NCBI GenBank assembly: GCA_963777165.1
Contig: CAVZPO010000021.1
Coordinates: 62,001-126,000, forward strand
Reading direction: 5' to 3'
Length of the DNA stretch: 64,000 nt
Source: DYJB01 sp963777165
Lineage (GTDB): Bacteria > Chloroflexota > Anaerolineae > Anaerolineales > E44-bin32
Below, in pieces: positions 37,111 to 45,749 of this stretch. A program made the translations under genes and the position numbers. The notes beneath the pieces were generated by a model. It searched no databases. It saw only the letters and a list, made by a program, of their open reading frames with translations, and had not been told where the DNA came from. Every line of letters begins with the position of its first letter. The first letter of the stretch is position 1.

Positions 37111-37980
37111 CTAGGGAACGTCGGCGAACGTCGCTAGCGGGGCGATCACCAGGCCGACCATCGTCGGCCCGGTGTGGGCCCCAAGGACCATGGACAGGCG
37201 CCCCGTCGCCCGCCAGGTGCACTCGAAGAGCCGACCGACGTTCTGCAGAAGTTCCTGGGCGCCCTCCGGGTTGCTGGCATGCGCGACCTGCGAACGCAGA
37301 GCACTCCCCTTGGGGACCCACTTGGCGGGAAGCTCGGCCAAGCCGCGCAGCGCTGCGGCAAAGGATCGTTGCTGCCCCATCTGCACGTACGTCCCGCGCT
37401 CGTTCTCCACTCCGATCATGGGCTTCAGGTCCAGCGCCGAGGCGATCAGCCCTTTCATGTGCGAGATTCGGCCGCCGTGGATCAGGTATTTCAAATCCTT
37501 CAGCGTGAAGAACGTGTGGGTCTGCTCCTGGATCTTCCTGACCAGGGTCAACACGGCCTCCAACGGCCATCCGGCGCGCACGGCGCGCGCTGCCGCCTCG
37601 ACCTGCCAGCCGGCGCCGGCCGAGAGGGTCTTGGTATCGACCAGTGTGACCTTCGCCTCAGGAACGGATTCGGCCGCGGTGCGGGCGGAGTTGAACGTGC
37701 CGCTCAACCCGGACGACATGTGGATCGAGAGGATCTCCGGGTCGCCGGCCGCCAACTCGCGGTACACGGCGGCAAAGTCGCCTGGCGATGGCTGCGACGT
37801 CGTGGGCAGCGCATTCGTCTCGGCCAGGCGCTGATAGAACTCGTCCGTGGTGATGTCGACCCCCTCGCGGTAGGTCTGCCCCTCGAGATTGACGACCAGC
37901 GGCACGACACGGATGTTCAGCGCCCGCTGCTCTTCCGGGGTCAGGGCCAGATCGACTCCGCTGTCGGTGACAATCTTCAT
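37111..37980 (-). CDS. DegV-family fatty-acid-binding protein
   Basis: 289 residues from ATG 37980, chosen over ATG 38001 because AGGAG sits 8 nt before it and the protein then starts MKIVTDSGVDL as DegV proteins do. Motifs: ALPTTSQPSPGDF (fatty-acid contact), SIHMSSGLSGTFNSA, KDLKYLIHGGRISH, and GAHTGPTMVGL near the end. In Gram-positives these proteins (FakB) present fatty acids to the kinase FakA; no FakA is in the window. Confidence 0.93.
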   Translation of the reverse strand: MKIVTDSGVDLALTPEEQRALNIRVVPLVVNLEGQTYREGVDITTDEFYQRLAETNALPTTSQPSPGDFAAVYRELAAGDPEILSIHMSSGLSGTFNSARTAAESVPEAKVTLVDTKTLSAGAGWQVEAAARAVRAGWPLEAVLTLVRKIQEQTHTFFTLKDLKYLIHGGRISHMKGLIASALDLKPMIGVENERGTYVQMGQQRSFAAALRGLAELPAKWVPKGSALRSQVAHASNPEGAQELLQNVGRLFECTWRATGRLSMVLGAHTGPTMVGLVIAPLATFADVP

Positions 37981-38103
37981 CGCGTAGGCTCCTGTGTTCA
38001 TCGGACGCGCGGCGGGCGTGTCCGGGTCGGCTTCGGCGCTTCGGCGGGGAGGATACCATGTCAGCCCGACTTCGGGAATCGCTGCGCGACTCCCGTGCTC
38101 GGT

Positions 38104-40599
38104 CTAGACAACGATGTTCACCAGACGGCCGGGGACGACGATGACCTGTCGGGGCGCCCCGCCGGCAAGCAGCTTGACGACCGCCTCGCTTTCCAACGCC
38201 CGTGCCCTGGCCGCGTCTTCGGAGATGTCCGCCGGGACGACAATCCGGTCGCGCACCTTGCCGTTGACCTGAACGACCAGCGTGATCTCGTCCTCACGCG
38301 CCAGCTCGGCATCGTACGCCGGCCACGCCTGGGAGTGAATGGAGTACGGCTGTCCCAGCCGCGCCCAGAGCTCCTCGGCAATGTGCGGCGCCACCGGCGC
38401 CATCATCAGCAGCAGCGAGCGCACTGCCTCCCGGTCTTCGGCCGACCCCGCCAGGCCCGCGTCACGCGCCGCGCCGATGGCGTTGGTCAGCTCCATCAGC
38501 GAAGAGACGACGGTGTTGAATTCGAACCGGTCGAGGTCGTTCGAGATCCGGCGGATGGCCTGATGCGTCCTGCGCCGCAGCATGCGGGCCGCGTCGGCGT
38601 CAGCTGCCGTTGAAAAGCCCGACGTCGGTTCGACGACCAGCGACCAGGCGCGATTCAGCCAGCGCACCACGCCCTGGATGTTGCCGGGGTTCCACGGGCC
38701 GCCCTCTGCCCAGCGGTAACCGAACATCAGGTAGGCGCGCACGGTGTCGGCCCCGTACGCCTGCACCTGTTCGCCGGGATCGATCACATTGCCGCGCGAC
38801 TTGCTCATCCGCTGGCCGTCCGGCCCCAGGATCTGCCCCTGGTTGCGCAGCTGCAGCATCGGCTCGTCGCCCCGGGTGATTCCCATGTCCCGCAGCGCCT
38901 TGTGGAAGAAGCGCGTGTACATCAGGTGCATCGTGGCGTGCTCGACGCCGCCGGTGTAGGTATCCACCGGCATCCAGTAGTCGTACTCTTGCGGGTCGAA
39001 CGGGCCTTGCTCGAACTTCGGGCTCAGGTAGCGCAGGTGGTACCACGACGAGCACATGAAGGTGTCCATCGTGTCGGTGTCACGCTCGGCCGGCTTGCCG
39101 CACGTCGGGCAGGTCGTCTGCTTCCAGGTCGGGTGCAGCTTCAGCGGGCTCTCGCCCGTCGGCCGCCACTCGACGTCCTCGGGGAGGCGCACCGGCAATT
39201 GGTCGTCCGGCACGGCCACCTGACCGTGTTCGGGGCAGGTGACGATCGGGATCGGCGCGCCCCAGTATCGCTGGCGCGAGATCAACCAGTCGCGCAGACG
39301 GTAGTTGACTGCCCCCTGCCCCAGCCCGCGTTCCTCCAACCAGGCGATCGTCTTGGGCATCGCCTGCTCGGGCGGCGTGCCCGTCAGCGGACCCGAGTTG
39401 ATCATCGCCCCGTGGGCCGGTGTCGCGGCGGGCATCGTGGCGCCGTCAGGGAGCTGGGTGCCCTCCGCCTGGATCACCGGCCGCACTTCCAGCCCGAACT
39501 TGCGGGCGAAGGCGAAGTCGCGCTCGTCGTGCGCCGGGACGGCCATGATGGCGCCGGTCCCGTAGGTCATGAGCACGTAGTCGGCGATCCACACGGGGAT
39601 CCGTTCGCCGCTCGCCGGGTTGATGGCGTAACCTCCGGTGAAGACGCCGGTCTTCTCCATCTCGATCGACTCGCGCTGGATATCCGTCTGGCGCGCCGTC
39701 TGCTGGCGATAGGCTTCCACCGCCGCGGACTGCGCCGGCGTTGTCAGCCGGGCGACCAGCGGATGCTCGGGAGCCAGCACCATGAACGTCGCACCCCACA
39801 GCGTGTCGGGGCGCGTGGTGAACACCTCGATTGAATCCTCGGCCTCGGTCTTGAAGGTCACCCGGGCGCCCTGGCTGCGGCCGATCCAGTTCGTCTGCAG
39901 GACCTTCACCGGCTCGGGCCAGTCAATTCCCTCGAAGTCGAGCAGCTCGTCGGCGTAGCGGGTGATGCGGAAGAACCATTGGTCTAGTTCCTTCTTGATC
40001 ACCGGGGTCTTGCAGCGCTCGCAGTGGCGGTCGTCGCCCCACACCTGCTCGCGCGCCAGCGTCGTGTTGCAGTGTGGGCACCAGTCCACGGCCGCCATCT
40101 TCTTGTAGGCCAGCCCGTGTTTGAACATCTGGACGAAGAACCACTGCGTCCAGCGATAGTACTCAGGATCGCACGACACCGCCTCGCGGTCCCAATCCCA
40201 GATGGCGCCCATCGTGCGCAGCTGCGTGCGCATCGTGGCGATGTTGGCGTAGGTCCACGTCTTGGGGTGGATGTTGCGCTGGATGGCGGCGTTCTCGGCC
40301 GGCAGGCCGAAAGCGTCGAAGCCGATCGGGTACATCACGTTGTAGCCGCGCATGCGCAGATAGCGGGCGCGCACGTCCGACGGCGCCATGGCGTACCAGT
40401 GGCCGATGTGCAGGTTGCCGGAGGTATAAGGCAGCATCGTCAGGAAGTAGTACTTGGGCCGCGTCGGATCGGGGCGCGCCCGGTACAGCCCGTCCGCCTC
40501 CCACTTCGCCTGCCACTTGGGCTCGATCGCCGCCGGGTTGTAGCGCTCGGCTCGATCGACGACCTGCGGCGGCTTCTGCGAGGTCTTGTGCTTGGCCAT
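38104..40599 (-). CDS. leuS: Leucyl-tRNA synthetase
   Basis: 831 residues from ATG 40599 with GGAG just upstream. Class I motifs: HIGH-like PYTSGNLHIGHW (near residue 50), the CP1 editing domain (TFKTEAEDSIEVFTTRPDTLWG, read in parts; TYGTGAIMAVPAHDERD), a Zn-ribbon-like Cys pair in WCPHCNTT and a second in TCPTCGK, and KMSKS motif GQRMSKSRGN. C-terminal anticodon-binding domain and a final VQVNGKVRDRI segment. The gene is preceded by a T-box leader, so transcription should rise when tRNA-Leu is uncharged. Confidence 0.97.
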   Translation of the reverse strand: MAKHKTSQKPPQVVDRAERYNPAAIEPKWQAKWEADGLYRARPDPTRPKYYFLTMLPYTSGNLHIGHWYAMAPSDVRARYLRMRGYNVMYPIGFDAFGLPAENAAIQRNIHPKTWTYANIATMRTQLRTMGAIWDWDREAVSCDPEYYRWTQWFFVQMFKHGLAYKKMAAVDWCPHCNTTLAREQVWGDDRHCERCKTPVIKKELDQWFFRITRYADELLDFEGIDWPEPVKVLQTNWIGRSQGARVTFKTEAEDSIEVFTTRPDTLWGATFMVLAPEHPLVARLTTPAQSAAVEAYRQQTARQTDIQRESIEMEKTGVFTGGYAINPASGERIPVWIADYVLMTYGTGAIMAVPAHDERDFAFARKFGLEVRPVIQAEGTQLPDGATMPAATPAHGAMINSGPLTGTPPEQAMPKTIAWLEERGLGQGAVNYRLRDWLISRQRYWGAPIPIVTCPEHGQVAVPDDQLPVRLPEDVEWRPTGESPLKLHPTWKQTTCPTCGKPAERDTDTMDTFMCSSWYHLRYLSPKFEQGPFDPQEYDYWMPVDTYTGGVEHATMHLMYTRFFHKALRDMGITRGDEPMLQLRNQGQILGPDGQRMSKSRGNVIDPGEQVQAYGADTVRAYLMFGYRWAEGGPWNPGNIQGVVRWLNRAWSLVVEPTSGFSTAADADAARMLRRRTHQAIRRISNDLDRFEFNTVVSSLMELTNAIGAARDAGLAGSAEDREAVRSLLLMMAPVAPHIAEELWARLGQPYSIHSQAWPAYDAELAREDEITLVVQVNGKVRDRIVVPADISEDAARARALESEAVVKLLAGGAPRQVIVVPGRLVNIVV

Positions 40600-40635
40600 C
40601 TGGTCGCTCCTCCGCATCCTGCGGCGGCAAATGCA

Positions 40636-40905
40636 AAACCCCTCCGTCGACAAGGGACGAAGGGGCGCTCCGCGGTACCACCCTGGTTGCCCCCCGATCT
40701 GGGGGCCGCTTGGTCGCGCTAACGGGCGAACCCGCCGCCGGCTGGACACGGGGTCTCACCGGCAGGGCTTGCCCCGCATGGCTCGCGGGACGGCAGGCGA
40801 GTTCGGCCTCAACGGCGCGCCGCTTGCGCCGCAGCCTCTCGGCTGCGCCTTGCCGGGCTTGCACCCTCCCCGGCTCGCTGGCGGCTGGCTTACTACTCCT
40901 GCCCT
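40636..40905 (-). promoter_or_regulatory. T-box riboswitch leader of leuS
   Basis: On the minus strand the conserved T-box sequence AGGGTGGTACCGCGG is at 40684-40670. It is followed by a terminator whose 10-bp stem (CCCCTTCGTC/GACGGAGGGG) ends in TTTTGC at about 40636. Upstream, GCGAGCCGGGGAGGGTGCAA at about 40879-40860 matches the conserved Stem I apical segment. A likely specifier codon is CTC (Leu), in GAACTCG at about 40801-40799. All fit tRNA-Leu-sensing control of leuS. Confidence 0.88.
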
Positions 40906-40925
40906 GGCCTGTATTCAATTGAAGG

Positions 40926-40998
40926 TGGACCCAGTGGGATTCGAACCCACGACCTTCTCAATGCCATTGAGACGCGCTCCCAACTGCGCTATGGGCCC
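40926..40998 (-). tRNA. tRNA-Ala (GGC)
   Basis: 73-nt cloverleaf on the minus strand: acceptor GGGCCCA/TGGGTCC, D-arm GCGCAGTTGGGAGCGC, anticodon stem TCTCA/TGAGA with loop ATGGCAT (anticodon GGC), T-arm GTGGGTTCGAATCCCAC, discriminator A. CCA is not encoded. Confidence 0.95.
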
Positions 40999-41014
40999 TT
41001 GCGAGACGTTCGAG

Positions 41015-41087
41015 TGGACCTGGAGGGATTCGAACCCTCGACCTCTTCAGTGCGATTGAAGCGCGCTCCCAACTGCGCTACAGGCCC
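41015..41087 (-). tRNA. tRNA-Ala (CGC)
   Basis: 73-nt cloverleaf on the minus strand: acceptor GGGCCTG/CAGGTCC, D-arm GCGCAGTTGGGAGCGC, anticodon stem CTTCA/TGAAG with loop ATCGCAC (anticodon CGC), T-arm GAGGGTTCGAATCCCTC, discriminator A. CCA is not encoded. It lies 16 nt from the other tRNA-Ala and shares its D-arm sequence. Confidence 0.95.
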
Positions 41088-41447
41088 CCGCGCAAGCCCA
41101 AGGATTCTACCTGAGGCGAGGAGGGGTGTCAATCTCAGGCCGTTCGGCCTTTCCCCTCAGCCGGCCTCGGGCCGGTGCCGAGACGAAGGGGGCCTTCGTT
41201 CACTTGCACGGACTCCTGCGCGGCGAACTCCGATGCGGTGATCCGACAACAACCGCGTGTAGAGAAGGTGAAGTGCGATGCGCCCGGCGCGAGTTCACTG
41301 CCCATGGCAAGCTCCCGTGCCATCCTTGGTTCCGATCGGGTCAGCACCATGCAGCGAGCTCGCGGAAATAGGATCACTGGCAGCCAACTGTCTCCGCGAT
41401 CTCCGCCCTTTCCCCAGTGCGACTTCCCTGCACGATCGGAGATCCGC
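41088..41447. other. Intergenic region after the tRNA genes
   Basis: About 360 nt. A small hairpin AGGCCG/CGGCCT (41137-41150) followed by TTTCCCC may be a weak plus-strand terminator. No supported gene. Confidence 0.4.
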
Positions 41448-42641
41448 TCACGCTCTGATGCGACCCTTCAAGTCCGAGGCTTGCAGCCTTGTGGCATCGG
41501 CGATCAGCCGCCGCGCCTCGTCCACCTTGTCCCAGACGTTCCACAGCAATACGCCGCGCACCCGCTGGTCGTGCAGGTAATAGACCACGCCCTGGCGGAA
41601 TGGCTCCACCCAATCGCTGACCACCTCAAGCTTCGGATCGAGGTCGCCGACCGCTTCGTAACCAAGCTCGAACAGGTCCGAGTAGAAGTACGGCTGATGG
41701 TGGTAGGCGACGCGGGCGCCGGCCATGTTCTGCCCGGCAACCTTGCCCATGGTGTTGGCATTATCCTCGTGCTCCACTCGGAACCGCGACTGAAGGGCGG
41801 TATTCAGGAACTCGGCCACATCACCCGCCACATATACATCGGAAGCAGACGTACGCAGAAACTCGTCAGCCGCAATCCCGTTGCCGGTGTGGATGCCGGC
41901 GGCCAGGGCCAACTCCATATTGGGCTGGATGCCGAGGCCGGCCACGACGCCGTCGACGGTGAGCTCGCGCTCTTCCCCACCGGCCCTTGGCCGAAGCCGG
42001 AGGATGACGCGATCGCCTCGGGATTGAAGGCCGACCAGAGAGTGGCCGGCGTGGACATCGACGCCTTTGGTCCGATAGAAGTCGGTAACGAAGCTGGAGA
42101 GGTCTCCTGGAAAGATGCGAGTGCCGATCGCTTGATCAGGGAAGACCAGGACAACTTCCTTCCCCAGCATGCGCATGGCCGCGGCAATCTCCGAGCCGAT
42201 GAACCCGCCGCCGATGACCGCAAGGCGCTCCGCCCGGTCGGACAGCGCCCGCAGCCGCTGATAGTCGTCCAGCGTGCGGAAGTAGATGACCTGGTCGGCG
42301 GCGTAGGGCAGTCGGCGCGCCGTCCCTCCCGTTGCCAGGAGCAGACGCCCGTAACGATAGTCCACCCCGTGGTCGTCGCGGACCACCCTGCGCTCCAAAT
42401 CCAGCGTCACCGCACGGCGGCCCAGATGCATCGTCACGTTCTCGACAGGCACCTTGCGCCAGATGCCCTCCAGGGGTTTGCCCTTCCACAACCCCTTGGA
42501 CAGCGGCGGCCGATTGTAGGGCGGGTGAGGCTCATCGCCGATCATTCCGATGCGGGCACCTGGTTCGTGCTCCAGGATGCCCTCGACGGCGGCCGCGGCG
42601 GTCATCCCCCCGCCAACGATCAGATAGGGAAAGTCAGGCAT
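41448..42641 (-). CDS. NAD(P)/FAD-dependent oxidoreductase (ferredoxin/rubredoxin reductase-like)
   Basis: 397 residues from ATG 42641, preferred because AAGGAG lies upstream; longer starts add low-quality sequence. First Rossmann motif YLIVGGGMTAAAAVEG, then PPYNRPPLSKG (family signature), ATGGTARRLPY, second Rossmann motif LAVIGGGFIGSEIAAAM and the FAD-binding VYVAGDVAEF. Resembles reductases that supply electrons to ferredoxins, rubredoxins or monooxygenases. The partner protein is not in the immediate neighbourhood. Confidence 0.9.
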   Translation of the reverse strand: MPDFPYLIVGGGMTAAAAVEGILEHEPGARIGMIGDEPHPPYNRPPLSKGLWKGKPLEGIWRKVPVENVTMHLGRRAVTLDLERRVVRDDHGVDYRYGRLLLATGGTARRLPYAADQVIYFRTLDDYQRLRALSDRAERLAVIGGGFIGSEIAAAMRMLGKEVVLVFPDQAIGTRIFPGDLSSFVTDFYRTKGVDVHAGHSLVGLQSRGDRVILRLRPRAGGEERELTVDGVVAGLGIQPNMELALAAGIHTGNGIAADEFLRTSASDVYVAGDVAEFLNTALQSRFRVEHEDNANTMGKVAGQNMAGARVAYHHQPYFYSDLFELGYEAVGDLDPKLEVVSDWVEPFRQGVVYYLHDQRVRGVLLWNVWDKVDEARRLIADATRLQASDLKGRIRA

Positions 42642-43072
42642 CGCTTTCTCCTTCGGGGTGGCCGCAGCATCCTGCCCCACCTCCAGGCCGGGTTGCGGCA
42701 TCCGCCGTTTCTCGGCACCTTCCCGGCCAGACTCCAGCGCGGCGAGCCGGTTGACCTCGCCGGCCTCCCGAGAAGCCCGACCCAAGCAGGCGGAGCATGA
42801 GCACCCGCCTTCAGCCCGCTGGCAGTGCGACCTTCACACAAGGCTACACAATCCCGCATGACCTTCTGACTGGCCCCGTGCCGACTCGCGACCTCCAAGC
42901 TTGGATCGAGCGCCGTGAAGAATGCTTCGCCGGCCGTCAGTATACTTCGCCAACTCATGCATTTCGCCCCGGGCTTGCCCGGTTCCTCCAGACCCGAGGC
43001 ATCCCATGTCGTCTGTCTGCGTTGTCCCGGGTGGGGACCGCAGGCTATAATCGCCTCGTTCTCGGAGGTCCG
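42642..43072. other. Divergent intergenic region
   Basis: About 430 nt between the minus-strand oxidoreductase and the plus-strand M24 peptidase. It holds the promoter at 43022-43051. No other supported feature. Confidence 0.45.
43022..43051 (+). promoter_or_regulatory. Promoter of the M24 peptidase-esterase-MFS-PAP2 operon
   Basis: TTGTCC at 43022-43027, 18-nt spacer, consensus TATAAT at 43046-43051, then GGAGG before ATG 43073. Confidence 0.65.
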
Positions 43073-44179
43073 ATGCTTGCTCGCCGCCTGACCCGCATGC
43101 AAGACGCGCTGCAGCGCGCATCGCTCGATGCGCTGGTGCTGAATCCCGGCCCAACGATGATCTACGCCTCTGGGCTGGTCTTCCACTTGATGGAGCGGCC
43201 GGTGGTCTTCGTCATCCCGGCCGAGGGACCGCCGGCGCTGATCCTGCCCGAGTTCGAGCGGACTAAGGGTGAGGCCTGCCCGCTTCGGCCGGCGCTCTTC
43301 ACCTACAACGAGGATCCGGCCGCCCGCCACGCCACGTTTGAGGCGGCCGCCCGCCACCTGGGCTTGCTCGGTCGGCGCCTGGGCGTCGAACCGCTGCGGA
43401 TGCGGGTCTTCGAACTGCGGCTGCTGGAAGCCGCCGCCCCCGGCGCCCACTTCCTCTCGGCCGAGGATCTGATCACGGGCCTGCGCGTCGCCAAGGACCT
43501 GGCCGAGATCGAATCGATGCGCCATGCCGTCCACACCGCCGAAGCCGCTTTTCGGGCAACGCTGCCCTTGATCAAAGTCGGGATGACCGAACGCGAACTG
43601 GCGTCCGAGCTGACCGTCCAGCTCCTGCGCGCCGGCTCCGACTCTGAGCTCCCCTTCTCCCCGATCGTCGCCTCCGGCCCGAACAGCGCGCTGCCTCACG
43701 GCGTGCCGACCGACCGAAGGCTGGAGCGCGGCGACTTTCTGATCATCGACTGGGGGGCGACCGTCGGCGGCTACATCTCCGACCTGACGCGCACGCTGGC
43801 CTTCGCGCCGCTGGATTCCGAGCTGGGGCGCGTGCACGCCGTCGTCCTCGAGGCCAATCAGGCCGGTCGGTCGGCGGCGCGTCCCGGCATCTCTTGCGCC
43901 GAGGTGGACCGCGCCGCGCGCCAGGTGATCGACGCCGCGGGATACGGACCTCAGTTCACCCACCGGACCGGTCACGGCATCGGCATGGAGGCGCACGAGC
44001 CGCCCTACATTCGCGGTGACAACCTCGAGCTTCTCGAACCGGGAATGACGTTCACGGTAGAGCCCGGCGTCTACCTCGAGGGTCGCGGAGGTGTGCGGAT
44101 CGAAGACAACGTCGTGATCAGGCCTGAGGGAGCAGAATCACTCTCGACCCTGGACCGCAGCTTGACGGTGATCGGATGA
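43073..44179 (+). CDS. M24-family aminopeptidase (Xaa-Pro dipeptidase-like)
   Basis: 368 residues from ATG 43073 behind GGAGG. N-terminal creatinase-type domain, C-terminal pita-bread fold with metal ligands visible: IIDWGATVGGYISDLTRT (two Asp), HRTGHGIGMEAHEPPYI (His), FTVEPGVYLEG and GGVRIEDNVVI (two Glu). Dinuclear metal peptidase that removes residues next to proline. First gene of an overlapping operon. Confidence 0.93.
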   Translation: MLARRLTRMQDALQRASLDALVLNPGPTMIYASGLVFHLMERPVVFVIPAEGPPALILPEFERTKGEACPLRPALFTYNEDPAARHATFEAAARHLGLLGRRLGVEPLRMRVFELRLLEAAAPGAHFLSAEDLITGLRVAKDLAEIESMRHAVHTAEAAFRATLPLIKVGMTERELASELTVQLLRAGSDSELPFSPIVASGPNSALPHGVPTDRRLERGDFLIIDWGATVGGYISDLTRTLAFAPLDSELGRVHAVVLEANQAGRSAARPGISCAEVDRAARQVIDAAGYGPQFTHRTGHGIGMEAHEPPYIRGDNLELLEPGMTFTVEPGVYLEGRGGVRIEDNVVIRPEGAESLSTLDRSLTVIG

Positions 44180-44970
44180 GCGTCATTCTGCCGAGGGGCG
44201 AGGCCTTCCTGCATCCCGGCGGACCGGTCGGCTGCCTGGTGATCCATGGGTTCACCGGCGCGCCGGCCGAGATGCGCTGGTTCGGCGCGCAGATGGCGCA
44301 GGCCGGCTACAGCGTGGTCGGCGTCCGGCTGTTCGCGCACGCGACCCAACCGGAAGACATGTTCCGCGCCCGTGCCCAGGATTGGGTGGCGAGCGTCGAG
44401 GACGGCTACCATCTGCTGCGCGGGTTGAGCGAGCAGGTGGTCGTCATGGGGCTGTCGCTGGGCGGGATCCTCTCGCTGCACTTCGCCAGTCGCTTCGAGG
44501 TGCGCGGCGTCGTCGCCATGTCCGTTCCCTACATCCTGATGGCACCCTGGGTGAAACGCATTCGCCCGCTTCTGCCGGCGCTGAGCAAGTTCGTCCCCTA
44601 CATGGACAAAGGCGCACCCGACTGGCGCAATCCTCGGCTGGCCGACGACCACCTTGAGTATCCGAGGCACCCGGTGCGGGCCGTAGCATCCCTGGTGGAT
44701 GTGCACAGCCAGATGCTCAAGCGGCTTCCGCTGATCACCGCTCCGGTGCTGATGATCGCCTCCCACGGCGACACCACTGCGCCACCCTGGCATTCGCAGA
44801 CAATGTTCGAACGCCTGCGCACCGCGGACAAGCAGCTCGTGCTGGTCGAGAACAGCGGGCACATCGTGACGCGCGACCTGGAACGCCAGCGCGTTGCTGA
44901 GGAGGCGACCGCCTTCGTGCGCCGGGTCACGGGTTGGCCATCGTCTCGGGCGAAGAAGGGGACGCGCTGA
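44176..44970 (+). CDS. Alpha/beta-hydrolase, carboxylesterase-like (first of a tandem pair)
   Basis: 264 residues, overlapping the peptidase gene (ATGA). Oxyanion motif VIHGFTGAPAEM, nucleophile Ser in MGLSLGGIL, Asp in ASHGDTTAP and His in ENSGHIVTRD make a complete triad. Resembles the thermophilic Est30/YvaK carboxylesterases acting on short- to medium-chain esters. The next gene is a paralogue, probably from an old tandem duplication. Confidence 0.88.
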   Translation: MSVILPRGEAFLHPGGPVGCLVIHGFTGAPAEMRWFGAQMAQAGYSVVGVRLFAHATQPEDMFRARAQDWVASVEDGYHLLRGLSEQVVVMGLSLGGILSLHFASRFEVRGVVAMSVPYILMAPWVKRIRPLLPALSKFVPYMDKGAPDWRNPRLADDHLEYPRHPVRAVASLVDVHSQMLKRLPLITAPVLMIASHGDTTAPPWHSQTMFERLRTADKQLVLVENSGHIVTRDLERQRVAEEATAFVRRVTGWPSSRAKKGTR

Positions 44971-45749
44971 TGACCGGCGGCATCCCCTTCCCGGCGATCC
45001 TGCCCGGCGCCGAACCTTTCCTCTTCCGCCGCGGGCGGACGGGCTGCCTGCTGCTGCACGGTTTCACCGCCGCGCCGCAGGAGGTGGTCCGCCTCGGTGC
45101 CCACCTGGCCAACCAGGGGTATACGGCCCTCGGCCCGCGCCTCGCCGGGCACGGCACTTCCCTCAACGATCTGGCGCGCATGCGCTGGCCCGACTGGCTG
45201 GCCTCGGCCCAGGACGGCTACGACATGCTGCGCGGGGCCTGCGATCGGATCGTCCTGCTCGGCGTATCGATGGGTGGGCTGCTCTCTGTGCTCTTGGCCG
45301 TCGATCAGCCGCCCGCCGGCCTGGTCCTGATGTCCACGCCCATAACACCGCTTCAGTCGCCACTGCGCCGCTGGCTCAAGCCGCTCAGCCTGCTCGTCCC
45401 GCGCATCCGCAAGGGACCGCCGGACTGGTATGACCCATCGGCCAGCGCCGAACGTATCACCTATCCGGCCTACTCCACGCGCGCTGCGGCCGAGGTGCAG
45501 GACCTGATCCCGCGGGCGCGGGCGGCGCTTCCCCAGGTCACGGTTCCGACCCTCGTAGTACACAGCCGCAACGACACTTTCGTACTGCCGGCCAACGCCG
45601 AATTGCTGCTGGCCGAGCTCGGCGCCAGGGACAAGCGGCTGCTAATGATCGACGGCAGCAACCACCTGGTCACGCTCGACGCCGCGCGCCAACAGGTCTT
45701 CGAGGCGTCCCAGGCGTTCGTGCGCCGAGTTGCCGGCCCCGGCCGATGA
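44970..45749 (+). CDS. Alpha/beta-hydrolase, carboxylesterase-like (second of the pair)
   Basis: 259 residues from ATG 44970, sharing one base with the previous stop (TGATG). LLHGFTAAPQEV, nucleophile Ser in LGVSMGGLL, Asp in SRNDTFVLP and His in GSNHLVTLD. Roughly one-third similar to its neighbour by eye, with the same order of motifs. Substrate unknown. Confidence 0.88.
   Translation: MTGGIPFPAILPGAEPFLFRRGRTGCLLLHGFTAAPQEVVRLGAHLANQGYTALGPRLAGHGTSLNDLARMRWPDWLASAQDGYDMLRGACDRIVLLGVSMGGLLSVLLAVDQPPAGLVLMSTPITPLQSPLRRWLKPLSLLVPRIRKGPPDWYDPSASAERITYPAYSTRAAAEVQDLIPRARAALPQVTVPTLVVHSRNDTFVLPANAELLLAELGARDKRLLMIDGSNHLVTLDAARQQVFEASQAFVRRVAGPGR

Noticed and set aside
42642..43072. N-terminal extension of the M24 peptidase or of the oxidoreductase into the spacer
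   Set aside because: The extended frames are of poor coding quality, and both genes have good ribosome sites at the shorter starts.
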